Assembly: GCA_907164885.2 (NCBI GenBank)
Contig: OU015492.1
Coordinates: 199,066,460 to 199,130,459 of the forward strand
Source: Dolomedes plantarius
Taxonomy: Eukaryota > Arthropoda > Arachnida > Araneae > Dolomedidae
DNA: 64,000 bases
Reading direction: 5' to 3'
Shown here: positions 35,490 to 46,709 of the stretch, in pieces
Position numbering within the stretch: the first letter of the stretch is position 1
Layout of the letters: each line of letters starts with the position of its first letter
Made by a program: the position numbers and the translations under genes
Notes under the pieces: model-generated
Told to the model about the DNA's origin: nothing
What the model saw: the letters and a program-made list of their open reading frames with translations, nothing else
Databases searched by the model: none

Positions 35490-37110
35490 CTGCAATAGAT
35501 TCAAAGGAAGTCCAAATAAAAGGCACAGAAGATGTTTCTGGTGTCCTTTTCTTTTCTTTATATGCTGGTTGAAGTGCAAATGGTATATTTCTAAGAATCT
35601 GTTGTTAAAGGGGAAATTTCCTAAAATTCATATTTTTACTTTAAATTATCAACTGCAGAACTACAGAGAGCAGAATCGCATGTTTCTAAGTGTCCCTAGC
35701 AATAGATTGAATCCGTCGCTGTTAGAAAAATAATGTAGTGATTTTATACTGCTTTGTTTTGCCTTACAAAAAATACCTTTTTTTTCCATCATGTCTGTGG
35801 ATGATTTTTTGTATTATTATAATTTACGAAAAAATTACTTTAATGTGTTGATAAAAAAATTACGTTTTACATCTACAGTTTTGTTTAATTTTTTTCAAAC
35901 ATAAACTTAAAATATAAGACTCTGATAAAAAGTTTTCAGTTAAAATATATTTTAAATTTCAGTATCACTGTGTCATACATTTTCTTGACAAGCACCATTA
36001 AAAATTTTAATACTTCTGAGCAGAAAAATGCAATCGACAATGTTTTTCATCAAAACAAACACATCGGAACAATTTCCGGGAAATTTATTAACATACTCCA
36101 ATGAGCTTTTTTTTTCCGTTCTCCGAAAGAGTCAGGAGCAAAAAATTATTTTGTGGACATTTTAGGTTCTGCTATAAAAACCCCATACCACTAAAAATCT
36201 GGTGAAAAAAAAATTCATTGACGGAAAATTTTATTTTGCTGGCTTGAGGGTTTTGCTTAACGAACTGACAAATTCATTCCTCAGAAACGATTCGGACTTA
36301 ATGCGTTTAAAAGGTAGAAACAGTTAAAGGAAATAAAAAAAGAATCAATAGAATAATCGATTGCTAACTTAATGTTTTGATGGGAAAATGTCTGGATCTT
36401 CTACGAGTTATGAGCCTGCATCGAAGTTTTAATGTGCACGAGAAAATGTTTAGGGAAAACGAGGTTTACAGCTCCAGTATTTTCATTAGAATGTTGTTTT
36501 TAGTATGTATGTGAATAGAGTGTATGTAATGATCTACATAAATATGAAAAATTTCTAATTTTTCTTCAGGATTTGTCAATTTATTGATTATAATTTTCTG
36601 AGACAGAATTATTGGATCAGGGTTTTAATGGCCATAGAAGAAGGAGCATGTTAGAATTTATGGGGCATTTTTCCATAGTTCTTTTCCTATGTGGTTGCAT
36701 ATTTCTAACTGTAGTGACGAAATATAGTTTGCAAAGAAGGGGAAAAAATTCTGGTCGTTGTGTTTTTTTAGCTCGTTGTGTTTTTTTAGTGTTACTAAAG
36801 GAGTATTGCCCCAGAGTTTTAATTTAAGAAAGAAAGAAGATTTAGTGCTATAATTCCTTGTTACGTACTTTTTGAGGAAAATATCTTGAGTGTCAAGTGA
36901 AAATAAGGCCATAGAATGCAGAAAACAGTAAATTTGTTTATCTTTTATACTTATCTTTGTTTTTACCTGAGGGGTTTTGATATAAAAAGAAATGGACATG
37001 AAAAAATTAAAAACAAAACTCCATTTTACCTCTGGTGAATGTAGAACTTTTATTAGAAGTTTTTGGTAGTATAGAGAAAATATATTTTCATGTAAATAAC
37101 TGAAAAAGAA
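35490..37110. other. AT-rich DNA, nothing recognised
   Basis: About 1.6 kb without a supported feature. Confidence 0.5.
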
Positions 37111-37372
37111 GCCCGGTGGCGTAGTGGTTAAAAGCGTCAAGCTGTCACCTCAGGTCCAGGGTTCCACCCTGAGACTGGGCAAGGTCGACTCAGCCTTTCA
37201 TCCCTTGATTACTAGATAAAATGAGGACCAAGCATGCTTGGGAACTAACTCTGAGGGTCCCTCGTCATGTTGACCACCTGACCGAGACATATGCTGTATG
37301 GAACCGCAGCCCACGGTTATTAAAGTGAAGATGGGCACCGCAGGCCTTGGTCCACAGTGCTTAAAAGCAATT
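37111..37372 (+). repeat. tRNA-derived SINE with intact head
   Basis: The head begins GCCCGGTGGCGTAGTGGTTA, a good A box, and has GGGTTCCACCC as B box. The acceptor ends GCCCGGT and ACTGGGC pair at all seven positions (one G-T). The body continues with GGACCAAGCATGCTTGGG and a tail near CGCAGGCCTTGGTCCACAG. Pol III promoter spacing is normal. It is the best-preserved SINE of the window; the 3' boundary is approximate. Confidence 0.75.
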
Positions 37373-39510
37373 CGGACTATTGTGACATGAACGAGTTTAA
37401 ACAACTGAAAACTAGACTTGATTACGAATTTTTTTCTCGAAAAGTAAATTTAGCTTGCTTTCTCATCAGAAGAGAATTAGAAAGCCTATATATATTAAGT
37501 CGAGGTAAGAAAACGGCACAAAGGAAATGCTGCCATTCTACAACGGAGAAACTATGAAAGATGGCATAGCCAACCGGAGAAGTAGTAGGATAGACAGCGT
37601 GTAGCAAGGAAAACACAAAAAGCCTGGAAACTTTAAGAACATAAAATTGAAATGTGAATTGGCGGGGAAGTATACACAAAACATCTTTCTTGTATCCACA
37701 AATATCGGGAAGGGAAATTCATATGATTACGGCTCAAAAATAGAACTGGAAATGCTACAAATACTCGCATCGGAAAGAATAAAATTGTGGTCTGAATTTC
37801 AAAACAGAGGTGATGAATAGTTTGAAGCTTTTTCCTTTCCGACACAGCTCTCATGCTCTTTGAGTCGAAACTCGAAAGAGTCTGCCTTTTCCTGGTAACA
37901 TAGCTAAAGCTTACGAAATAAGTTAAAACTGTCTTGAAATTATCTACAGGGATGGTATCTCTCTATTCTAAAAGAAAGTAACTGCCGCTGCCAAAGCCGC
38001 CGCCGCCGCCGCTGTCAAAAGCTTGTCACGCTATCTCCTCCGAAACCGCTGAGGGTATGGGGTCGAGACCGATACCAATCGATGCAGAACAATGTGGGGA
38101 AGAAAGTAAGACATGTCTCATATTCATCGGACTTTAAGTTTTTTTTTATTTTATGTTTTGTCTGAAAATATTGACTTTTTCATGTTCAGATTACGATAAC
38201 TCGCCAAAAAAGGATCGTAGAATTTTTTTTTTTTACAATCTAAGACGACAGACATTTCTCCTTCAAACAAGACATCATTTGTTTAAAAATAATTTAAAAC
38301 AGGCTAATATTTTTATTAAAATTGAAAACCCACTTTTTGGAAAAATTTATACGTTTCGAGATATATAAATTCGATGTTCTCAGACTTATTATATCACAAA
38401 GAAAATATTTCTATCAACTGGAAGATGAAAGCTTTCTCATTCATATAAACTTCATTTCAGGTCTCTATGTTAAAATTTCGATTTTTAATTGAATTTTAAA
38501 GAAATACTTCAAAAAAATCTTCTCATTCGCTTCCTTTGAAAGAAGATCCAATTTTTCACCCGTAGGCAGGGCTCATCTATTTCGCCGGGAGGGGGGGAAC
38601 TTCAACTGTAAACAAATGAATGAATCAATCGCTGTAAACAACTATTGAGTCATTCATTCACTTGATTCACCAGAGGAGCGAGCGTAGCAAGCCTAGGGGC
38701 GAAGCCCCTAGCCTTTAAAAAAAAAGTGTAATTTTTTGAGGGTTCGCTTTCATGAATTGACAAAACTCTTTGAGTGCAATCAGCCTGCATTTTGATATTT
38801 CAAATGCAAGAAGAATAAAAAAAAAAGTACTCAAAGTCACTGACGAGACTTTAATGCCTGATAAGATAAAAACGATTTGTAGACGGTTTTATAACTGATA
38901 CTCTCTATACAGTTATGAAACGATCGTGTCGCAATCAACTTACTCCTCATATTTTCTGTACTAAGTGAACCGTATGAGAAACAGATATGATACTGATTTT
39001 CAATTTAGGCGTGTTTGATAACTTCAGTCTATTTTCAGTGACTAATTTTGTCAATTGCTCTGCTTAGGTTCTTCCTTTTGAATGCCATGATGGATTACAC
39101 GAGGTCGAGGTATGAGTGTGCTTTTATTAAAAAAAAATAGCAGTAAATTTATTGCATAAAAACTTGCATAAATGAGGAGAAAATCAGAGATCTGTTTTTT
39201 TGACTGACTCCCGATATTCTCTGTATTACTTGTAAGGTAGCCGAACAAATATACTTTAATGCAAATTTTCAATTTATATGTATTTAATTGTAAAGTCTGT
39301 TTCCTATTTACAATTAATAATAACTGATTTTGGAAAATATCCCGGAAAGACGTCAACCATTTAATGTCCTCAAATGTGTCAGGAAAAAAGGTTTGATTGA
39401 ATATTTTTAAAACTTGCAACATGGAAACTCATATTTGGGTAAAATGTAGGCGAAAATGGTATATATAGTGTTTGCAGTATATTTTATAGTAACTTTTAGT
39501 CTCTCATTTC
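37373..39510. other. AT-rich DNA with one GC-rich hairpin segment
   Basis: Mostly unassigned. At 38560-38720 a short GC-rich piece contains the perfect hairpin CTAGGGGC-GAA-GCCCCTAG (38693-38711) and an inverted TGAATGAATCAAT/ATTGAGTCATTCATTCA pair. A GCC trinucleotide tract lies near 37985-38012. Confidence 0.45.
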
Positions 39511-39514
39511 TTAA

Positions 39515-40166
39515 GGGGACACGGAACATTTTACCTCTCATTTTTAATTTTTCAATATTTTACTCTCATGTACAAAATGAGAATAATTAATTTGTTTTTA
39601 CTATGTTGAAGATACTTAGGCTTCACAAATAAGTATTTTGTGGAAGAATAAGGCTTATTTTCAAAAAATTCTTCAAAAATGCTAGTATTTTTCAAAATGC
39701 TCCGTGTGCATTACTTTTGTTCTGATTTCTTCCAAATTTCTTAGGATTGTTAATTGAAGTGTTTTCCACAAACCTGTGTATCATTCTTTGGAAACACATA
39801 TATTTTTCAAATTTATAGAACATGAAATAAAGCAAACACATAACAGAAAACAAAAGGCAGATTAAAAAATAATTATTTGTGGCTTTAGATGCATACAAAA
39901 AAATCATTGCATAATTATGTTTATATATGTACGATAATCTTATATTAATAAATATAAGAGTTTTAAATAATTTGGAATACACATGGAGCATTTTGAAAAA
40001 TGCTAGAAAATTTTGAAAATTATTTTGAAAACTAGGCATTATTCTGCCAAAAAATACTTATTTTTAATTCTAAGGGTCTTCAATATAGTAAAAAAGAATA
40101 CAAATTATCTTTTTTGTAAATAGAGTTAAAAATTTAAAATTTCGAGTTGTAAGGTCCCATGTCTCC
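39515..40166. mobile_element. Fold-back TTAA element, family FB, long copy
   Basis: TTAA lies at 39511-39514 and 40167-40170. It starts GGGGACACGGAAC and ends TCCCATGTCTCC. Left blocks TTTTTCAAAATGCTCC and AGTATTTTGTGGAAG have inverted partners TGGAGCATTTTGAAAAATG and TTCTGCCAAAAAATACTT on the right, so the element folds over hundreds of bases. It aligns by eye with 51064-51735 along its length. The minus-strand open frames inside are low-complexity by-products. Confidence 0.82.
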
Positions 40167-40170
40167 TTAA

Positions 40171-40659
40171 GATTTTTTTTATACAAACATGCACTATATG
40201 AAAACGAGTTAATGATAAAGATACATAGAAACTTTAAACTAGGATTCAGACCAAAATTCGCACTGTACAATAAAAATTGTCGGAAATAAGTTAGATATTC
40301 TAGTTTTAACTGATAATTTTGCAAATCATTTAAATCAATTCAAATATCACTACCACATTTCATTTCAGCTTGTAAGGCGTATTTATATCATTAATCAATA
40401 TTATTAAATTTTAATTTCTGAGTGTTATTGAGCTGACCGGCAGCTTACAATAGGAGCATTTTTAATTAGACAGATCACTTTAGACCTATGAACTTACAGC
40501 TCTCTGATTACCATGCACTTACAGCTCTCTGAAAGGATTAATACCAAACATATTGTTCGTATACACCTTTTGTAAGGTTAGAGGTGATGAAGAAATGTTT
40601 CATGATTCTGTGTGAACACTCTCCATTTCCCATTTCCCACACATACAATGAAAGAGTGT
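40171..40659. other. AT-rich DNA, nothing recognised
   Basis: It contains a short direct duplication, TTACAGCTCTCTGA, near 40495-40530 and nothing else of note. Confidence 0.5.
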
Positions 40660-40663
40660 AGAG

Positions 40664-41143
40664 TATAGCTCACTTCTACCCGCACTTGGGTGTATATAAT
40701 TTGAAGTGGCACTCTAAATGAATTTGATACAAACACAATTTGTACATGAAACAATGTTTATTGAATTCGTTGCACATATAGAATTTGCTTTTACAGCAAT
40801 AAGCAGACGTACTACTTGTACGGAATATATATTATCATTCAATAAAAATACACATTGCAAATACTCACAAACCAGCAGAGAGTCAAACTAGCAGTACTGC
40901 CACGTAAACTTTGGGCACCCCCCCAAACACTAGCGCAGGATAGCACCTGGAGTTGCTTACCTCGTAGCTCCCTCTCGCTTATCTATCAACCTTAACAACC
41001 TTTTTTCAACCTCTTCACTTAATCAAGCTGCTTGATATTTATACCAAGCGCGTATGCCGAAATTAGCATATCTCAAGCAGCTTCTTTAATTCATTCACTC
41101 AAAAGTTCGATTCTTGTGAATCGAGTCTTATGTATACCTTACA
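40664..41143 (-). mobile_element. LTR-like dispersed repeat, family L, copy 2, with 4 bp duplication
   Basis: AGAG lies at 40660-40663 and again at 41144-41147, directly at the limits of similarity to 9399-9896. On the minus strand the element starts TGTAAGGTATACATAAG and ends GAGCTATA. It has AATAAACATTG as a possible polyadenylation signal. A 480 bp repeat with a 4 bp duplication is consistent with a solo LTR of a Gypsy-type element. No internal retroelement sequence is present. Confidence 0.62.
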
Positions 41144-41150
41144 AGAGTTT

Positions 41151-41465
41151 TTAACGTAGGATTACGTTCCTCCCTAACGTTCCTTCTGAAAGCAAAATTT
41201 CAGGCACTGAAACCGTCCGTCCGTCCGTTACTCGCGAGTTATAATTTTGGTCTCGTGCCAAACCCAGCCTGTATCTCTTGGACTAGCAGTAAACAGTTAA
41301 AGTACGTCAACTGTAAAAAACGTCAAAATTTTGACACACATATATGTATACATATATATAGATACACATACACATAACACATACATACATACAGAAGAGC
41401 TCAGCAACGATAAGTAATCCAACTTTAATAGCACGCGGTAGTTTCGTTAGAAGAGACTACCTAAT
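41151..41465 (+). repeat. Dispersed repeat, family T, copy 1
   Basis: AACGTAGGATTACGTTCCTC near the start and GCAACGATAAGTAATCC near the end, followed by CGCGGTAGTTTCGTTAGAAG, recur in the same order at 60259-60495. It contains a CCGTCCGTCCGT tract and CACATACATACATAC microsatellite DNA. AACGTAGGATTAC and its inverse bound an inner part, but similarity extends past the right TTAA, so that TTAA is not the element boundary. Confidence 0.65.
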
Positions 41466-41514
41466 TTTTTGTTTGTTTATTTCTAATGCAGACACACTTG
41501 TTGTGAGACATTCG

Positions 41515-41705
41515 CCTGTTGCTATTCACCGTAAAGTCATGCTGGCTACTTTATTATGGGAGCACCAATTAAGTGAGCCATCATTGCTCCCTAAGAGGGG
41601 GACAACACTGTAATGACAAAGCCTTACTTCGGATTTGAACCCAAGCCAACAGCATGGAAGAGCCCGACACTAATCAATATACCATGTTAGTGGCTCAGTG
41701 AAAAA
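41515..41705 (-). repeat. SINE-like repeat, family S1
   Basis: The minus-strand head has a TGGTATATTGATTAGTG A-box position and a clear B box GGTTCAAATCC. The tail carries TTGTCCCCCTCTTAGGGAGC and TTGGTGCTCCCATAATAAAG and matches 4437-4611 in block order. Confidence 0.6.
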
Positions 41706-42344
41706 GTGGAACTACTAATAATATATCATCCTTTTTCGCGTTGAACAGCTGATTTTAAAACAATCCATTTGCATTTTTTGGTCTTCAAAAGCAAACACAA
41801 TGAAACATTTCTATTTAATACTACAATTACAGCCTGTATCGCATAACTGTTAATTAACTAAGACTTTAATTTTCCTTTCTGTGTAAGTCAAATATAATTT
41901 TAAACTGAACTCAAGAAAACTTTATTCACTTCAACAAACAAAATTTTGAACTCTCATCGATTTTCAAGACGAAGACAGGGTTTGATTAATTCGAAGAAAT
42001 CAACTTCCTCCGAGTTAAACGTAGCATTGTAATTCCATGTTTGTTTCTGTCATTATCATTTTTACCTTGACAACAGTGCTCTCGAAACGCCCCAAAGACA
42101 TTTTTTCTTGCCTGCAAATTGGATCAGTGACAGAGTGTCACATGATCGTGTATAAATCTTTTGCAATCTTTAAAGGCGTGTCGCAGCTGCAAAGGAGAGC
42201 CTCTCGCGTAAATCACTGGAGTCCTGTAATCAACTCGGTGAATGAATCTCTAATGTCTCGAACGAATCGTACAGTCATTTATAATCTTTAAAGTGACAAC
42301 GTGTAATATAAGCATTGTCTTGAATTGAATAGCCTTTTTTTATG
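41706..42344. other. AT-rich DNA, nothing recognised
   Basis: The plus-strand open frame 42037-42291 begins with a hydrophobic stretch but resembles no family I know. Confidence 0.4.
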
Positions 42345-43017
42345 AGAGTCATTCAAAATTGAATTAAACCGATATAGTGGGCGTAGGGAGTCAAACTATT
42401 GAGAAGACAGGAAAAGTTAATCACATTTTCTTTTAATTTAAAGCTATTTTTTCGCCTAGAAGGTTTTCATTCTTTTTAAACATTTCAATAAATGCAACAA
42501 TGTTAAACTTTAGAATGCTAATGTAATATAAAGTTCAAAATTGTAGGACTAATTTAAAAGTTTCAAATATCATTGCGTGTTTCACGAATATGTGGAGGTT
42601 TGAAAATCCTTTATCTATGCGTTTATTTCAATAACAAAATTTAATAAAAGTATTGTCTTTAAATGAAACCTTATTTTATAAGTCCTATAAATAAACACTA
42701 CAATTAAACACGTAAACTGGGCGTAAGAGGTCAAACTATAGAGAAGACAGGAAAATTTAAAACTAAAATGAAAGTTAATCATATATTTTTATTAATAATC
42801 ATCTTTTTACTAAGAAGGTTTTCATTCTTTGCAAACCTTTAAATAAATGCAACAATGTTAAACTTTAGAATGCTAACTGCAATATAAAGTTCAAAATTGT
42901 GGGAGTTATTTAAAAATTCAAAAAAAAATCATTGCGTATTTCATGAACTTAATGTGTGGAGGTTTCAAAATCATTAATGTAAATGTTTATTTCTATACCA
43001 AAATTTAATAAACTGAA
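42345..43017. repeat. Tandem duplication, about 340 bp unit, two copies
   Basis: GGGCGTA-GAGGTCAAACTAT-type blocks start at 42379 and 42719. AAATGCAACAATGTTAAAC and TATAAAGTTCAAAATTGT recur in both units, and both end near CAAAATTTAATAAA. The units differ by many substitutions and a 20 to 30 bp indel, so the duplication is old. Confidence 0.85.
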
Positions 43018-45779
43018 CTAATAATAATTTTTTCTTTGAACCAACGCTTTCGAATTCATACAGATGTGAAGCAAAGAAAAACTCTATGTTGAGACATTAT
43101 GTAAATAATGTCTGTCTCGTTTCATTTTAAGGTATATTAAGTAAATATATTTATTAAAGCTTTTAAAGCAATACACTTCAAATGTCTGGTTTGTAGATAT
43201 TGTTATTTTTTCTTACGCAATTTCCTTCAGTATATTTTATAATGTTTGTTTAAGTATATTTTTGTAATAAAGGGAGCTTTATTCATGAACGTTAGAGAGA
43301 ATGTTGTAAGGAGGTAAATATAGTTTTTTTTAAGCTGATAGAGTTTTACAGCTGGAGAAGCATTATATGTTAAAAGAATATTTATAAAACTGTATTACAT
43401 ACTAAAAAGTATGTAATACAATTACTAAATTTTATTATATTATCGTCGAAAGGAAAATTATATCAATCAAATAAAAATACAATTTATTTTTAGTTACTGC
43501 TTGTTTAACTCTGATCTTTAAGCATCGAGCTGACAGGAGGTCTTGAGAAAGTAGTTGTGAGAACAATTCATTCTTGCCTCTTAATTTAATTTTCGTGAGG
43601 AATATTCAACGATAGTTTTACTTGCAGTTATTTCCTATTTTTTTTGTTTGACTTGTCTTTGTTCTGTACAAAGAATCAGTATAGGTTGTATATGGCAAGT
43701 TAATAAAATTTTTCGACCAAGAATTCAGTTTCACGTCAGAAAAATTAAAAAAGGAGTTAAATCTTAGAAACGAATAAAAGAGTGCAGCCTATAGTTGGAT
43801 AGGAATTGGCTGTAAACTATAGATCCGGAACTGTTTAGCCCTTGAATAGCAAACAATAACCGTGGTGCTCTCAACCAACCAACCAAATCACCAACCAACT
43901 AACCAAACAACCAACTAACCAACCAACCCATAGCCAAGGCTTAACACAATGATTGTTTAGCAGGTGAAAAATCTTTAGAATAAAAATTTTAATACACGGC
44001 CGTAAAAATGACCATAACGCTTTCAGTCAACCAATCAGCCAACCCACAGCTAAAGCTTAACACAAAGCTTAATGATGCTTTTCACAAGAGATAAATCCCT
44101 TCATTATGTTTGCATATAAATTTTAATCTATGACCACAAACACAGCCATAGTACCCTCAATCAAACAACCAACATCTAAGGCTTAAAAAAATGGTGCTTT
44201 AACAACGAATAAATCCCTTCATTTTGTAAGGGTAAAAATTTTAATCTAAGGTCTACGAACAATTCCTGAGTCATGGTAGTATTTACTGCTTGTATGACAG
44301 CCATCTTGCTTCTCAGAGTAGTCCGAGCCAACCTATAGACATTTTGATAGTATACAAACTAAGGCGAACATTATGAATAAATTTTGTTGTCTCTTAAATT
44401 GGAATTCTATTTTATAACATTTCCTTCAGTGGATTTTTGTATACAGTGGACAGCTTGGTGTATATCCATATTAACATTGTATACAAAAGTAACTTCCATA
44501 TTAACATTGTATACAAAATACAATGTTAATATGGAATAGAATATATTAATACGACTATTTAATATAGGTATTATAAAAAGTGTGTGGCAAAACTATAACA
44601 TAGCAAAGGGTAGATTACAGGAAAAAAATGAATGCTTGCGTATAGTGCACGAAACTGAAACTCAAGGTTGGGAGGGCTCTATGAATTCAATTTGTCCACC
44701 ACTGAATCCAGGAAAAGGAAATGGTGCAAAAACCAAGCCGAACCAAGAGAAGAAGCAATCTGTTCGTTCATGAATTGATGAGATAACCGAGAACTGAGAG
44801 AAGGGAGGACCTTGAATGGAATTCCGAAGACAGTTAAGACTTGGTTAGGTTTATTAAAAATGTAGTATTAAACGTAAAATATACAGGAGAACTTTTTCTA
44901 TAATGGCGAGTTTCGCTTACACTCAACCGGGACTTCGTCATACTAAAAATAAGGGGACGACAGAAAAGTGCTTAGAGAAGGAGATAATTACGACAGATTA
45001 AAGGAGTAGTGTTGACTTATTCATAATATAATTTAAATTCGTCAGGTGGGTTTCGGATCCTGCCGACTCATATTGTAATAACACGCACATTAGTAATTCC
45101 GGAACGATTGTCATACTGTAACAATACGGGGTGGTACAGTAGAGGTAACTGAACAATGACTGCTCCGGAACCTGCCGGGGCTTGAATATGCGGGACACCA
45201 CGTAATGGGACAGTAGAGGCGTATTCTTTTAGGTTTAGAAAGGGACGCGCGAACATAACAAAAAGCGAAGCAAGGACGACCTGAGGACAGGGATAGGAAA
45301 CAGACAGAAAATCACGCAAAAATCACTGTTTAATCTTTTATACCCAAGGTTCGTGACCCTGACGCTAGGTGACTAAAATTCTTTTAATTGGTGATCTGAC
45401 TGACCATGTGGTATATGAGTGAAAAGTCGTAAGATTTTTCGAAAGGGGATCGAGATCACGCGTTTCTGAATCATGTCTAAAAATAACTTTAGTGTTCGAC
45501 GCGTGGCTGTTTAAAGGACAAATTAGTCAGTTAGTTTGTTTATTCCTAGATCACAATTTGGAAAAAGGGACAGTGCTTTATTGGAACGATAACAGGATAA
45601 TTTAGAATACGCGTTAGATTAGGACAATTAATAATAGCGGGGTGGCATTATTACATATATTACTTTAATTTCTTTTTTATATCTTATACACCCCTACTGA
45701 TCTGAAAACTCCCCTGTTTAATTAGTTTCTTATTTTAACTAATTTATCTGCCATTAAGACTGATTGATTGAGAGCGCTA
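43018..45779. other. AT-rich DNA with two perfect hairpins
   Basis: A 13 bp stem lies at 43391-43420 and a 19 bp stem at 44494-44536. A (ACCA/ACCAAC)-rich tract occupies 43870-43930. A moderately GC-rich unassigned piece lies at 44990-45360. Confidence 0.45.
44466..44536. repeat. Direct copy plus perfect 19 bp hairpin
   Basis: TTCCATATTAACATTGTAT (44494-44512), loop ACAAA, then its exact inverse (44518-44536). A direct copy of most of the arm precedes it at 44466-44482. Confidence 0.9.
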
Positions 45780-45935
45780 CGATCATTTTCTTGCCTCAAG
45801 AGGGCTAATTAGATCAGCATCTACTGCTTAAAGCCGATTCCGAACGGCTACAAATATCTATGCCAACAATGGGAACCGAACCCACAGAAAGCCACCGCCC
45901 TAGCCTTTCGGCCAATGTCCGGCATCTTCCATTAG
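45780..45935 (-). repeat. SINE-like repeat, probably family S1 head
   Basis: Minus strand: GGCCGAAAGGCTAGGGCGG in the A-box position and GGGTTCGGTTCCC as B box, followed by a CCTCTTGAGGCAAG block like that in the other S1 copies. The tail is not clear. Confidence 0.5.
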
Positions 45936-46266
45936 GAGATTTACCTTTGAAACGCACGTGTTTTCAAACCATGGGAACTGTGCTCGTCCGACTTTTGGAT
46001 GATCCGACTGTGATCCAATCCTAGGGAAAGAGAGTTTTTAAATGGCATTTACCACTACTTACATCATGATGAGCACGTTTAGCCTTGGAGCTGACCGGAT
46101 GCACGTGTTTTTAGAGTTTGGCTGTAATTGGATATGACGAAATGTCTGAAAAACGATGAATTACTAACTTATACGTCAATTCTGCTAATTTAATGGCCAA
46201 TATCACTATTTCTCTACAGATATAATTTTATAGTGGGGTCTAACACATATACACACACATACATAT
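45936..46266. other. AT-rich DNA, nothing recognised
   Basis: Short stretch between a SINE and a TA microsatellite. Confidence 0.45.
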
Positions 46267-46430
<164 letters not shown>

Positions 46431-46459
46431 TTTATATATGTATGATATTGTTTGTTTAT

Positions 46460-46591
46460 GTCTCTTTAAAAAAATATTATTCTCAATGTAAGAAGTACTC
46501 AAGTCTGTACAATGGTTTAGAGAACACTTTTAAAGCATCGAACTGAATTGGGTACTTCTTACATTGAAAATAATATTTTTTTTAAAGAGAC
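46460..46591. repeat. Fold-back unit with 41 bp arms
   Basis: GTCTCTTTAAAAAAATATTA onwards (46460-46500) is inverted at 46551-46591 with few mismatches, separated by a 50 bp loop. It lies between two TA microsatellites and may be a small MITE. Terminal duplications cannot be told apart from the TA runs. Confidence 0.85.
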
Positions 46592-46669
46592 ACATGCTAA
46601 CAAAGTCATCTTGGAGAAAACTGACTTAGGCCCTTTTTGTACCAAGCCACAGGTATATATGTATATACC

Positions 46670-46671
<2 letters not shown>

Positions 46672-46708
<37 letters not shown>
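46672..46708. repeat. TA microsatellite at a Helitron end
   Basis: The TA run directly abuts the CTAG end of the next Helitron. Confidence 0.9.

Positions 46709-46709
<1 letters not shown>

Noticed and set aside
37198..37404. Open frame on the minus strand over the SINE
   Set aside because: It is the SINE read in reverse; the tRNA-like head on the plus strand explains the sequence.
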